The notes beneath the pieces were generated by a model. It saw only the letters and a list, made by a program, of their open reading frames with translations, had not been told where the DNA came from and did not search any database. The translations under genes were made by a program, and so were the position numbers. This document shows, in pieces, positions 46,607-55,348 of a DNA stretch of 64,000 nt (the first letter of the stretch is position 1; every line of letters starts with the position of its first letter). This DNA is from RFSX01 sp965248155 (lineage in GTDB: Bacteria > Bacteroidota > Bacteroidia > Chitinophagales > Saprospiraceae): the NCBI GenBank assembly GCA_965248155.1, contig CBDFIO010000001.1, forward strand, positions 992,001-1,056,000, written 5' to 3'.

Positions 46607-46730
46607 CGATATTTGACTTTCAACTTGCTAAAAGCAATCCTTAAATTCATTTCTGGAAATAAATCTAAGAAAAATTAAAATACTTTCAAGCAAATAAAGT
46701 GTTATTGTATTTAATTCAGAATTTGAAAAG

Positions 46731-48137
46731 TTACGCAGGATTGCTAATATTTATCTGACTCAATTCCTGAATTAGAATTCCATAATTTATCATCTCAAGA
46801 GAGCTATTGGAGATGACATTTGGATTATTTAAGGTGGAATTGTCAGAATCTTTCCCGGCTAGGATTTTACCCAATAATTTGATGAAGGATTTTGTTCTGG
46901 CATATTGATCTTCATCAAGATAGCGTTAACAATACAAATTGAGGGATTCATATTTATCAATAAATTTATCAGGATCAAATTTGAAAGATTGGATCGCCTG
47001 ACCAATTAATAAAGGCACATACATACCTTTCTTGTCATTTTTTACCCTATTCAAATTGTAATGGATCTTTCTGAAGTTACTCATTCTATTATTCAAGAAA
47101 TCCACATAAATTTCATATATCAAAAGTCTGTTTTTTGAAAACAGGTTCTCCATTTTTTTGATATTCTTCTTTAAGTAATAAAAAGAATCATTGACCTTTT
47201 CTATATGTCCTTGATACAAATGGATTCTGAATAGGAGTTCGCGGTACCTGTAATATTGATGCGATTTTTCATCTGTGTCATTTAAAAAAGAGAGAGTTAT
47301 CAGTTCTGCTTTTGCCAATTCTTTCTTTTCCAGGTAAGTATTAATCAGATGAAAAGTGAAAATGTTTTTCGCAATGATATGTTTGAAATTGAGATTCTCA
47401 AAATATTCCAAAGCCTCTTTGCAGGTTTTCTCCCTTCCATTAAGATCTGATGAAGAATAGTATTGTGCATATCTTATCAAAAAATAATAACTGTGAATCC
47501 GAGCACTATCCGAAGAGTTGATTTCAGATAAAATAGAATCTGCTATCTTCTTAATATTGAGGGTTTGAGAACTGAAAGATCTCTGTAAGAATAAGCTTTG
47601 GATTTTTGAATATTCCCATTCTATTCTTACTTCTTTTTCATAGATATTTATTAATCTGGTAGCTTCATTATTAAAGTGATGTGCCTTTTCCTCATCATTT
47701 TCATAAACCATATAATGCTGAGACATCAAGCGACTCAATCCGGCACACTCATAATACATATGATACTTTAGGCATTGTTGAAACACCTTTTTACATAGAG
47801 GAAACATTATTGAGCGAAGACCAAAATTATCAAGAATATAAATAGCTGTGATTTTTCTGTATAATCTAGCTTTGTTACGTTGAAAAGAATTCCCCGATTG
47901 AACAAGAAGGGTAGCGCTAATCAATTTCTCAAATAATCCCTTTTTTAAAGATTGAAACGTTTGATGTGAAGGAGTTTTATCATACAGATTTCTTGCAATT
48001 GACCTTTCATTCGTATCCGTCAAGTATTCGTCATATAGTATACTTTCTTTTTTATTTAAAGATTTAAATAGATAACTTCCATCTTTCTCTTTAAATACAC
48101 TATCATAATATTGGACATAATTTTTTGTAAAGCTCAT
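46731..48137 (-). pseudogene. Helical-repeat-like cytoplasmic protein of unknown function, in-frame TAA near the C-terminus
   Basis: From ATG 48137 the frame gives 403 residues and meets TAA at 46926-46928 after YESLNLYC. The same frame then continues without a stop for 64 residues (RYLDEDQYARTKSFIKLLGK to LIQELSQINISNPA) and ends at 46731, just before the terminator. The continuation is clearly protein-like, so the TAA is probably a nonsense mutation. The protein is helical and rich in Tyr, Lys and Asn, with TPR-like pairs (YYECAGLSRLMSQHYMVYEN). It has no signal peptide. I do not recognise the family; the 403-residue product might still be functional. Confidence 0.7.
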
Positions 48138-48297
48138 GACATAAATAGCTGTATTGCAGGTTAATATAGTACAATTATGTTCTATCTTCGCTATTTTTAA
48201 GTCATAATTTATTAATATTTAGATATTAATAATTACTCCATTCTGAACTATCTATGCATTATAATTAGAATTAAGTAACCTAAAAAAACAATTAGTT

Positions 48298-48351
48298 ATG
48301 GATGTTGTAGATATCATAATTGAAATTATTGAAGAATTAGGCGGACTATAG
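48298..48351 (+). CDS. Candidate 17-residue amphipathic micropeptide
   Basis: The ATG at 48298 opens MDVVDIIIEIIEELGGL and ends in TAG. Acidic residues (D2, D5, E9, E12, E13) alternate with a run of Val/Ile/Leu at helical spacing, so the peptide would fold as an amphipathic acidic helix. The A-rich sequence before it suits Bacteroidota translation initiation. At this length an ORF is expected by chance, so coding status depends on conservation. The balanced amphipathic pattern and the position in a terminator-ended unit are the reasons to list it. Confidence 0.3.
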   Translation: MDVVDIIIEIIEELGGL

Positions 48352-48463
48352 TCCAAAACAATCAATTGCTAGCCACAGATAAAAAATTTGAACCTTCCAT
48401 TTAGTGTGATAGGTCCATATTTCACTACTAAGTAAAACTATATGATTTATTTATGGGTGTTAG

Positions 48464-48490
48464 AGGGGCAAGAAATTGCCCCTTTTTTTT
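48464..48490 (+). terminator. Strong intrinsic terminator with GAAA tetraloop
   Basis: AGGGGCAA (48464-48471) and TTGCCCCT (48476-48483) form a perfect 8-bp stem closed by a GAAA loop and followed directly by a T run (48483-48490). No annotated rightward gene lies within 300 bp upstream apart from the micropeptide ORF. Confidence 0.85.
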
Positions 48491-48552
48491 GAAGCTAAAG
48501 AAGCAAAATAAAAATTTGCAGCAATTTTCATGGTATTTGTTGTAGAATAAAA

Positions 48553-48573
48553 AAGCCCTCCTAGTGAGGGCTT
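48553..48573. terminator. Bidirectional intrinsic terminator
   Basis: AAGCCCTC (48553-48560) pairs with GAGGGCTT (48566-48573) around CTAGT, with an A run before and a T run after. It would end leftward transcription of the small membrane protein gene and can also stop rightward readthrough. Confidence 0.85.
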
Positions 48574-48604
48574 CCTTTTTTTCATTAAAGACAAGAATAA
48601 TTAA

Positions 48605-49009
48605 TTATTCTCCTCGTCCTAATACCATTCCTATTACTGCACCACCTATAGCCCAAACTACAGTAGCTCCTAAAGCATCAACGACAGTCGCCATAATGCC
48701 TCCAGAAAATAATCCACTCATTGAAAACCATATCCAGTTAGCACCTAAGCTAACTAATAAAGTGATGATAGCTGCGGCTTTTGCACCTGTTACAGCTGTT
48801 TTTATTCCAGCCCACTTTAAAAATATGTAAGTAAGCGCAGCTGCAAACATTAAATGTCCCAGAATCAGCCACAGCCAATCCATTTCTTCAGTAATTGCAA
48901 CATTCTCCGCCATATATCCTGACAGAGCCATTCCAAAAACCAAAAATCCAGCTACCATACTTGCAACTGTTCCTGCAAGTGTTCCAGTAATAAATTTTGT
49001 TGTATCCAT
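48605..49009 (-). CDS. Small four-helix membrane protein of unknown function
   Basis: This 134-residue protein has four hydrophobic segments at about residues 7-31 (GTLAGTVASMVAGFLVFGMA), 45-66 (WLWLILGHLMFAAALTYIFL), 75-97 and 108-130, with small-residue-rich helices and one short acidic loop (AENVAITEEMD). The last segment, VWAIGGAVIGMVLGRGE, is glycine-rich. No catalytic or binding motif is visible. It is likely an inner-membrane protein and is followed by a strong terminator. Confidence 0.75.
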   Translation of the reverse strand: MDTTKFITGTLAGTVASMVAGFLVFGMALSGYMAENVAITEEMDWLWLILGHLMFAAALTYIFLKWAGIKTAVTGAKAAAIITLLVSLGANWIWFSMSGLFSGGIMATVVDALGATVVWAIGGAVIGMVLGRGE

Positions 49010-49489
49010 CTTGTGTAATTTAATTGGTTAAAAATCATCTAATCACATCAAAATATAAGAAATTTCTCTTATATATAATCCAATCTCTACCTATATTTTA
49101 TAATATTAGATTCTACACAAGGGAAATAATTGTTGACCAATCTATCCATTATGATAAATTCGCTCTACCAATTAATTGCTTATTCCGAAGAAGATTGCTC
49201 TTTTCCAATTTGAATTATTATACTATGGATTTGTTCTTTAAATTCTATTACCTAGGATTAAAACTCGGTTTGGATTTATAAAAAAAGGAAAAATCGATTG
49301 ATTTACTTCGGTATAGTAAGAGTGAATAGAGATACTGGTATAGCATTCTACTCTTATGTGCGATTATAAAAAGCCACAGTGTAGGATTTCGCCATTCAGC
49401 AATACAATAACATCAATCAATCCTGAGATTCTAAAACAAAGGCCTTACAAAACAACTACTTCGAACATTAATTTATCGAATAAAGCAAT
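49010..49489. other. Intergenic region without a convincing gene
   Basis: This stretch of 480 bp holds only a compositionally odd 85-codon frame (49024-49281) that I do not believe is coding. An imperfect stem-loop can be drawn from TAAGAGT (49317-49323) and ACTCTTA (49350-49356), without a T run. It contains the upstream region of the small membrane protein gene. Confidence 0.5.
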
Positions 49490-50553
49490 TTATAATTTTT
49501 CTTCCAGATCTGAAATTTTAAGCTTTAGCTGATCAATCATTTGCTGTTGTTATTGAATAGCCTTAATTAATATAGGAACAAATTCAGTGTAGTTTACTCC
49601 TAATAGATCTTGATCACTACCTTCTGAAACTGAATCGAGAACCGGAGTGAGTTCAGGAAAAACTTGCTGGACTTCCTGTGCGATTAATCCGTATTCCTTG
49701 TGACTATCAAGATGACTTTTGAAGTGATACCTTGAGGGCTTCAGTAACATAACTTTCTCAATTGTATTGTCAGATACAGGCAAGATATTCGTTTTTAAAC
49801 TTCTATCTGAAGCTGGTGTATAACTTCCATCAACTTCAGAAAAATTGCCTTTTATTCCCCACCTTGAAATAGTTGAAGGTCTCCCGATGATAAATTATAG
49901 ATTGTCCAATGCTCACCAACTGTTCCGGATTTATTTTTAATATTTAAGCCATTACCGGATGAAGCTCCTGGAGAGCCTAAATCATGTTCTATTTCAAATG
50001 TATAATCAGGGGTATTTGTAAATACACCTACACGATCATTAGCACCATCAACCATAAAGTTATCATCAGAAATATCGCCAACATAGAAATCACCATCTAC
50101 GTCCAAGTCTGCATCTGGAATCGAAGTTCCAATTCCAACATTCCCATTGGATTTTATAATCATTTTTGTTGTTCCATCAGTCCTAAATCGTACTACATCT
50201 GTTCCGACTTCTGCATTAACAGTAAACTTAGCAAGAACGCCCAAATGATTTCCTATTACGCATTTACTTCCTAGTCCATCCACGTGTAAGTCAACAAATG
50301 GATCAGAAGTCCCGATTCCCATAAATCCATCATCATCCGTGATTCTCATTACCTCAGTACCTATTGCACCGTTGGCTTTAATAATAAGATCACCAGTATT
50401 ATTTTCAACACCAAAACCAAATAATTGATTTGTACTGAATGATTCCAGTTGTAGGGCACTTTTTGTTGCAAATTCAGAACTAACCGATAAGTTTTGGGAA
50501 TAACTTATGCCGGATAGAGCAAAAGAAATTAATAAAATAACTATTGTTTTCAT
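49490..50553 (-). pseudogene. Tail-fibre (S74 chaperone-domain) secreted protein, frameshifted and with an in-frame TAA
   Basis: A signal peptide (MKTIVILLISFALSGISYSQ) precedes short repeats typical of Bacteroidota tail-fibre-like proteins: DDDGFMGIGTSDPFVDLHVD and SNGNVGIGTSIPDADLDVDG. The frame breaks after LQLFQGGE in a GGGG run near 49855. The next frame continues with GNFSEVDGSYTPASDRSLKT, the start of an S74-type intramolecular chaperone (SRYHFKSHLDS, YGLIAQEVQQVFPEL). It then meets TAA at 49550-49552 after KAIQ and continues in frame with QQQMIDQLKLKISDLEEKL, the usual coiled-coil end. Two independent lesions make it a clear pseudogene. Confidence 0.85.
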
Positions 50554-50724
50554 TATCAGATTGTTTTAAAGGGTTGTTAAAAAAGGATTATTAGATGCGA
50601 GAAAATAAACCATTGATATTTGCATTTGAAGATAGTAATAATAGTCCTGAAAATCAATAGGATATCTTATACAATAGCAGTTATTTGACATATATTACAA
50701 GCTTTAATTCAAGAGCTATATCTT

Positions 50725-51198
50725 ATGAAATATCTATTCAGTTTATCATTATTGCTTCTGACTTTTAATGTCATCGCCCAAGATTCTGCAGATTATAAAG
50801 AACTCAATCCCAGAGAAGAAAATCCATTTGGAATTAATCTTGTTGGTGGTGGTCCTACAATATTATCTTCTATATCTGTAGATTATTTCGTAAGCCCTTC
50901 TATTAATATTGAAGCAGGTTTAGGATTTGGGTATTATGGGGGAATTAAATATCATATTAATGGTAATTGTGCAACAAACTGGACCCCTTACATCGGAGCA
51001 TTTATAGCTCGAAGTACGTTCCTTGATATTATTCTCGACATCTTTGATGAAGACGACGATGGAACTGGTCTGTATGTACCTGTAGGTGTTCAATATACTT
51101 CAGATGGTGGATTCACCCTTGGTATTGAATTATCATATCTCTCAATTTTAGGTACTTCTGCAACTTATGGAAGTTTACGTGGAGGATATCATTTTTGA
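50725..51198 (+). CDS. Small outer-membrane beta-barrel-like protein
   Basis: This 157-residue protein has a signal peptide (MKYLFSLSLLLLTFNVIAQD). The mature part contains amphipathic strand pairs (INLVGGGPTILSSISVDYFV, NIEAGLGFGYYGGIKYHING, TLGIELSYLSILG) and ends YGSLRGGYHF, with a terminal Phe as in many outer-membrane barrels. A DDDG-type acidic loop is present. It may be an 8-strand barrel; the role is unknown. Confidence 0.75.
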   Translation: MKYLFSLSLLLLTFNVIAQDSADYKELNPREENPFGINLVGGGPTILSSISVDYFVSPSINIEAGLGFGYYGGIKYHINGNCATNWTPYIGAFIARSTFLDIILDIFDEDDDGTGLYVPVGVQYTSDGGFTLGIELSYLSILGTSATYGSLRGGYHF

Positions 51199-51238
51199 CA
51201 CTATTAAATGAAATTTATTCATTCCTAAAATCAAGAGA

Positions 51239-51940
51239 ATGAAGGTCAGGGTTTTTAAGGAATATAATAGCTTGAGTAAACATGCGGCATCAATCGTTTT
51301 TAATGATATAATAAATAAACCGGATCTTCTTCTGTGTGCAGCATCAGGAAGTTCTCCTCTGGGGCTTTATTTAAAGCTAGCTGAACAAAGTCAGAATAAT
51401 GAAGAGCCTTTTCTCAAATTACAAATAATCAAGCTTGATGAATGGGTAGGATTAGAAAAGAATAACAATGCTTCATGCGAGTATTATCTCAGAAAACATC
51501 TAATCCAAACTCTTTCAATCTCAGAAGAAAGATATTATGGCTTTAATCCGGAAACTACAGATCCTGAAATAGAATGCCAGAGAATAAGATCCTTTTTTAT
51601 TCAATCTAATCCAATAGATCTTTGCATCCTGGGCTTAGGCAAAAATGGTCATATAGGTTTCAATGAACCTGCAAATTTTCTTTCTCCTTTTGCTCATGTA
51701 GCCAAACTCTCGAGTCAATCCCAAGAACACAGCATGATAGCCACAACAGCAAGCAAACCCATGCATGGTATGACTCTTGGAATGAATGATATTCTTTCAT
51801 CTAAGAAAATTATCTTAATCGTTCAAGGAGATGATAAGGAGCTTGCCAAAAATCAATTGTTTTCAGAAAAAATTTCCACGGCTTGCCCGGCTTCATTTTT
51901 ATGGTTACATGACAATACAGAATGTTTGTTGCTGGAATGA
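51239..51940 (+). CDS. Glucosamine/galactosamine-6-phosphate isomerase (NagB/AgaI family)
   Basis: This 233-residue protein reads LLCAASGSSPLGLYLKLAEQ, IIKLDEWVGL (the catalytic Asp-Glu-Trp segment), ILGLGKNGHIGFNEPANFLS (the G-x-G-x-D/N-G-H-I-GFNEP box with the ring-opening His) and MTLGMNDILSSKKIILIVQG. These are the marks of amino-sugar-6-phosphate deaminase/isomerase. At 233 residues it is shorter than NagB (about 266) and close to AgaI-like galactosamine enzymes, so the hexosamine is uncertain. It would feed amino sugars into glycolysis as fructose- or tagatose-6-phosphate plus ammonia. Confidence 0.87.
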   Translation: MKVRVFKEYNSLSKHAASIVFNDIINKPDLLLCAASGSSPLGLYLKLAEQSQNNEEPFLKLQIIKLDEWVGLEKNNNASCEYYLRKHLIQTLSISEERYYGFNPETTDPEIECQRIRSFFIQSNPIDLCILGLGKNGHIGFNEPANFLSPFAHVAKLSSQSQEHSMIATTASKPMHGMTLGMNDILSSKKIILIVQGDDKELAKNQLFSEKISTACPASFLWLHDNTECLLLE

Positions 51941-51960
51941 TCTTATGATTAACTAAGAAC

Positions 51961-53121
51961 TTATTTCACAACCTTCTTAATTACTTTTGGCGTTTTAAAT
52001 CTGCGCCCATAAAATATTTTGATAATGCTCACACTTCTGGCTAGGTGAGGCTCATTTTCACTGACCTCAGTTGAATTTGAAGCCACTGATGATATCCCGA
52101 AAAAATTATTCTCAGTATTATATCCAATTGCTGACCTAACAGCTCCTCTCACTGACAAATGTGTCTCATCAGGATTTTTGACTAACAGATCGTTTGAATA
52201 CTTCTTAATTGATGGCCCAAAACCGACATTCACACTTAATGAAAAGAAGAACTTACTGCCAATAATAAAACTATGTCCGTAACCGACACTCAATCCAAAA
52301 CTCAAAAATCTTGTTCCGCGAAAATCTACCTCTCTATCAAAATCTAAATTTGAATTCTCAGGAATAATAGAATAATCCGCATTCATCTTATACATATTGA
52401 CATAACTTCCTGCTAAAAAAGAACCTCCACTCTTTAATTGTCTTTGGTTATAAATAAATGCCGCTTTATAAGAAAATCTTTGAGGCTTGAATACATATAG
52501 AGCACTGATTGAGGTATTAAGAGTTGTTATATCAGAGCGAATAGGAAAACGAAGATCACCCATTTCATATCCATCTAAAAAAACCCAGGGCTTTGACGCA
52601 TAGTATCCTTTATATTTTTGGTAGTGAATATCAAATACAAATTTCTTTAAGTAGATACTGGATTGAAGATCAAATCGAGTAGTCTCCCCAAATATGTTGT
52701 TATCGTCATTAATAAATCCAAGGTTTAGTGCCAGGTCAATTCCTAACCATTTATGACCAACACCAAAACCGATGTTAAAATTTTCATTGGGTTTATAATC
52801 TATGTTGGTTTGTGTTCCAAAATCAAAGTGGCTCACAACATTACTTTTAAGAACACCAAAGATCTTTACTGATAATTTATCTGAATAATTGAGGATGTAT
52901 TTATTATCATTTTGAAGCTGTTGACATTTAATAGAAACCGGACATAAACTCAAAAAGATTGCTATTAGCGAAAGCCAGATATGTTTATTAGTCTTCAAAA
53001 CTTTTATCAATTTATTTATAAATAAAAGCAGTATCAGTTTTTTACTATGGCATGAGAAAGATGATCTAAAATATAATCTATTATCATAATTCGTAAATTC
53101 ACCAATAGTTAAACCCAACAT
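51961..53121 (-). CDS. DUF4421 family outer-membrane protein
   Basis: The longest frame with ATG gives 386 residues, but the first ~40 look unlike the family. A TTG at 52996-52998 would start with KTNKHIWLSLIAIFLSLCPV, a normal signal peptide, and may be the true start. The mature part is beta-strand text with DUF4421 landmarks: NIDYKPNENFNIGFGVGHKW, FDIHYQKYKGYYASKPW and GSFLAGSYVNMYKMNADYSI. It is probably an outer-membrane barrel of about 14-16 strands. Function is unknown. Confidence 0.8.
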   Translation of the reverse strand: MLGLTIGEFTNYDNRLYFRSSFSCHSKKLILLLFINKLIKVLKTNKHIWLSLIAIFLSLCPVSIKCQQLQNDNKYILNYSDKLSVKIFGVLKSNVVSHFDFGTQTNIDYKPNENFNIGFGVGHKWLGIDLALNLGFINDDNNIFGETTRFDLQSSIYLKKFVFDIHYQKYKGYYASKPWVFLDGYEMGDLRFPIRSDITTLNTSISALYVFKPQRFSYKAAFIYNQRQLKSGGSFLAGSYVNMYKMNADYSIIPENSNLDFDREVDFRGTRFLSFGLSVGYGHSFIIGSKFFFSLSVNVGFGPSIKKYSNDLLVKNPDETHLSVRGAVRSAIGYNTENNFFGISSVASNSTEVSENEPHLARSVSIIKIFYGRRFKTPKVIKKVVK

Positions 53122-53268
53122 CCAAGGACAAAATGAATAAAAAATTATCTCGATTCAAAAAATCCCACTTAAAATATATTAACGTATTAAATTTGTAAAT
53201 CGTCAAATAAAAGTGGACCATTAAGTGAATAAAATTAAGTTATACATAACTATTAAATTCACTTTATT

Positions 53269-53619
53269 ATGAACAAGAAAAACAAATCAGCAGAATCTTA
53301 TGTCCGAGATGTAAAAAGAAGGACAAGACGTAAATTTTCTACAGAAGAAAAGATTAGAATAGTCATTGAAGGATTAAGAGGAGAACAAAGTGTTGCTTCT
53401 CTTTGTAGAAGAGAAGAGATTTCACAACCACTATATTATAAGTGGAGTAAAGATTTCATGGAAGCAGGGAAGAAACGTTTAAAGGGAGACACAGAACGTG
53501 AAGCCAATACTTCAGAAGTTCAACATCTAAAGACAGAAAATCAAGACCTTAAAGAGGTAGTAGCAGAACTTACCCTGAAAAATCGTGTGCTTAAAAAAAG
53601 CTTGAATGGAGTAAAATAA
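53269..53619 (+). CDS. IS3-family transposase OrfA, copy 3
   Basis: This 116-residue protein differs from the other copies only at residue 2 (MNKKNK rather than MTKKNK). It has the same helix-turn-helix, coiled coil and frameshift signal. Confidence 0.9.
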   Translation: MNKKNKSAESYVRDVKRRTRRKFSTEEKIRIVIEGLRGEQSVASLCRREEISQPLYYKWSKDFMEAGKKRLKGDTEREANTSEVQHLKTENQDLKEVVAELTLKNRVLKKSLNGVK

Positions 53620-53633
53620 AATTCAAGAAGTAT

Positions 53634-54617
53634 ATGCGATTTACAGCAAAAGAAAAGATGGAACTGATTAGGCTGGTTGAGCAATCCGAATGGAGTGTTA
53701 GAAGAACTCTCAAGGAAATTGGTATTCACAAATCAACCTTTTACAACTGGTATAAGAAATATCGGGAAAATGGAATTGTAGGATTAGAGGAAAAGAAAAG
53801 TACAAGGAAGCATTACTGGAACAAGATTCCTGATCGGATCAGGTCTAATATATTGAATCTGGCACTGGAAGTTTCAGAGCTTTCTTGTAGAGAATTGGCT
53901 TGCAGGTATACTGATGAGAATCAATACTTTATAAGCGAAAGCAGTGTTTACAGAATATTGAAATCTGCTGGACTGATAAACCCTCCTCATTATGATCTGA
54001 TATCTGCCGCAGATGAATTTAAAGACAAAACAACAACTGTCAATCAAATGTGGCAAACTGATTTTACTTATTTCAAAATCATTGGCTGGGGATGGTATTA
54101 CCTATCGACTATATTAGATGATTATTCTAGGTACATTATAAGTTGGGAGTTGTGCTCAACGATGAAAACCCTTGATGTAAAAAATACTTTGAATCAGGCA
54201 TTAAACCATCCAAATGTAAATTTGAATAAACCGCCTAAGTTATTATCTGATAATGGATCTTGTTATTTAAGTCAAGAGTTGAGCTCTTATTTGGATGATT
54301 ACAAAATTAAACATGTGAGAGGAAGACCTGGTCATCCTCAAACGCAAGGCAAGATTGAAAGGTATCACAGAACGATGAAAAATGTAATTAAACTGGATCA
54401 TTATTACAGCCCAGGTGAATTGAGTTTTCGTCTTTCACAATTTGTAAAATATTATAACCATCACAGATATCATGAATCTTTACAAAACTTGATACCAGCA
54501 GATGTTTATTATGGATTAAAAGAAGAAAAACTGAAGAGAAGAAAATTATGTAAACACAAAACATTTAAAAAACGCAGACAAAAATATTTCAATTTAACTT
54601 TTAAAAGTGTAACTTAA
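53634..54617 (+). CDS. IS3-family transposase OrfB, copy 3
   Basis: This 327-residue protein is identical in sequence to copy 1, with D143, D206 and E242 intact. The frame is open upstream to the A7G run, allowing an OrfAB fusion. Confidence 0.92.
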   Translation: MRFTAKEKMELIRLVEQSEWSVRRTLKEIGIHKSTFYNWYKKYRENGIVGLEEKKSTRKHYWNKIPDRIRSNILNLALEVSELSCRELACRYTDENQYFISESSVYRILKSAGLINPPHYDLISAADEFKDKTTTVNQMWQTDFTYFKIIGWGWYYLSTILDDYSRYIISWELCSTMKTLDVKNTLNQALNHPNVNLNKPPKLLSDNGSCYLSQELSSYLDDYKIKHVRGRPGHPQTQGKIERYHRTMKNVIKLDHYYSPGELSFRLSQFVKYYNHHRYHESLQNLIPADVYYGLKEEKLKRRKLCKHKTFKKRRQKYFNLTFKSVT

Positions 54618-54730
54618 TTTTATTCACTTATTGTCCACTTTGGTTTGAAGACCTACAACTTGTAATGTTTGAGATATTGCAGGTAACACTTAGTATACAA
54701 CTAGTTTTGATTCAATAGAAAATCCTTAAA

Positions 54731-55042
54731 ATGGCAGAGATAAAAATATTTCATCACAAAGAGAGGGCATATGTTTCTGATGCCTTAAATGTCTATATGG
54801 AAAATCATCCACAAATGTCAAAAGATTGGAAAGCATGGTTAGAACACTTACTCCAAGGACTCCAAACTGAAAACAATGAAATACAAGTAGAGGATAAGAA
54901 CAATTATATCCAGGTATTTTACGATATGGTACTTGCAGACTATCTAAACGATGAATTTAGAAGAGCCAGAAATTCACCTACTGTGATAAATGGATTTGTT
55001 TATGGAAATAAGGGACATTTTTTAAGTGGGTGGAAATTATAA
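54731..55042 (+). CDS. Small protein of unknown function
   Basis: This 103-residue cytoplasmic protein has no signal peptide and no recognised motif. The N-terminal half is helical (YVSDALNVYMENHPQMSKDW, KAWLEHLLQGLQTENNE) and the C-terminal part ends NGFVYGNKGHFLSGWKL. Codon use and composition match the neighbours. It lies 73 bp after IS copy 3, and part of its regulatory region may have been displaced by the element. Confidence 0.6.
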   Translation: MAEIKIFHHKERAYVSDALNVYMENHPQMSKDWKAWLEHLLQGLQTENNEIQVEDKNNYIQVFYDMVLADYLNDEFRRARNSPTVINGFVYGNKGHFLSGWKL

Positions 55043-55348
55043 ACTAGTGCTTAGAATCATTTCAGGAAAAACAAAACTCTAAATACTAACAACAATTGCT
55101 TTACTTCAAAGCAATATGCATTACATATAATAATTCCAATATTTCTATCTAAAGTTCAACTTGTTTAGTAGATAAAAATGAAATGATTAAAACTTTATTG
55201 CGAAATCGCAAACCGATATTTAAGCCTAATAACCTAATATCAGATTTAAAAAATTAATGCTTATTACACTCTCAAAAATTTCAGTAATATTTAGTCCAAA
55301 CGAATTTCTGCCGCCATCATAATTATTAAAAACACAAAACATCTTATT
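55043..55348. other. Intergenic region with a perfect hairpin
   Basis: This 306-bp stretch has no gene. ATTGCTTT (55095-55102) and AAAGCAAT (55108-55115) make an 8-bp perfect stem with a 5-nt loop but no following T run, so it is not a standard terminator. The rest is A+T-rich leader of the tricorn-like protease gene. Confidence 0.5.

Larger units (their letters stand above)
48183..48490 (+). ncRNA. Possible small RNA or micropeptide transcript
   Basis: Between the divergent helical-repeat gene and the membrane-protein gene sits a self-contained unit. It has a TATCTTCG box at 48183-48190 (one mismatch to TAnnTTTG), a 17-codon ORF at 48298-48351, a bulged hairpin at 48401-48431 (TTAGT-GTGA pairing with TCAC-T-ACTAA) and a strong terminator at 48464-48490. 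No known RNA family was recognised. The predicted transcript is about 295 nt. Confidence 0.4.
53194..54657 (+). mobile_element. IS3-family insertion sequence, copy 3 (1,464 bp)
   Basis: Sequence and ends match copy 1, differing visibly at only a couple of positions (ATGAACAAG instead of ATGACCAAG at the OrfA start, and one synonymous change). It lies between DUF4421 and a small unknown gene and does not visibly break a gene. Flanks are ATT and ACT, with no matching direct repeat. The slippery A7G run is at 53593-53600. Confidence 0.92.

Noticed and set aside
49024..49281. 85-codon frame between the membrane-protein and tail-fibre genes
   Set aside because: Composition is Tyr/Phe/Leu/Asn-rich as expected from random A+T-rich DNA, with no signal, motif or helical pattern.
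24425..49552. Three in-frame TAA codons suggesting recoding of TAA as a sense codon
   Set aside because: TAA serves as the normal stop of many intact genes here, and the three sites lie in accessory genes that show other damage or could be explained by one base change each.
53194..54657. IS copy 3 disrupting a gene
   Set aside because: Both flanks are intergenic: DUF4421 starts 73 bp to the left and the next gene starts 73 bp to the right, with no interrupted frame seen.
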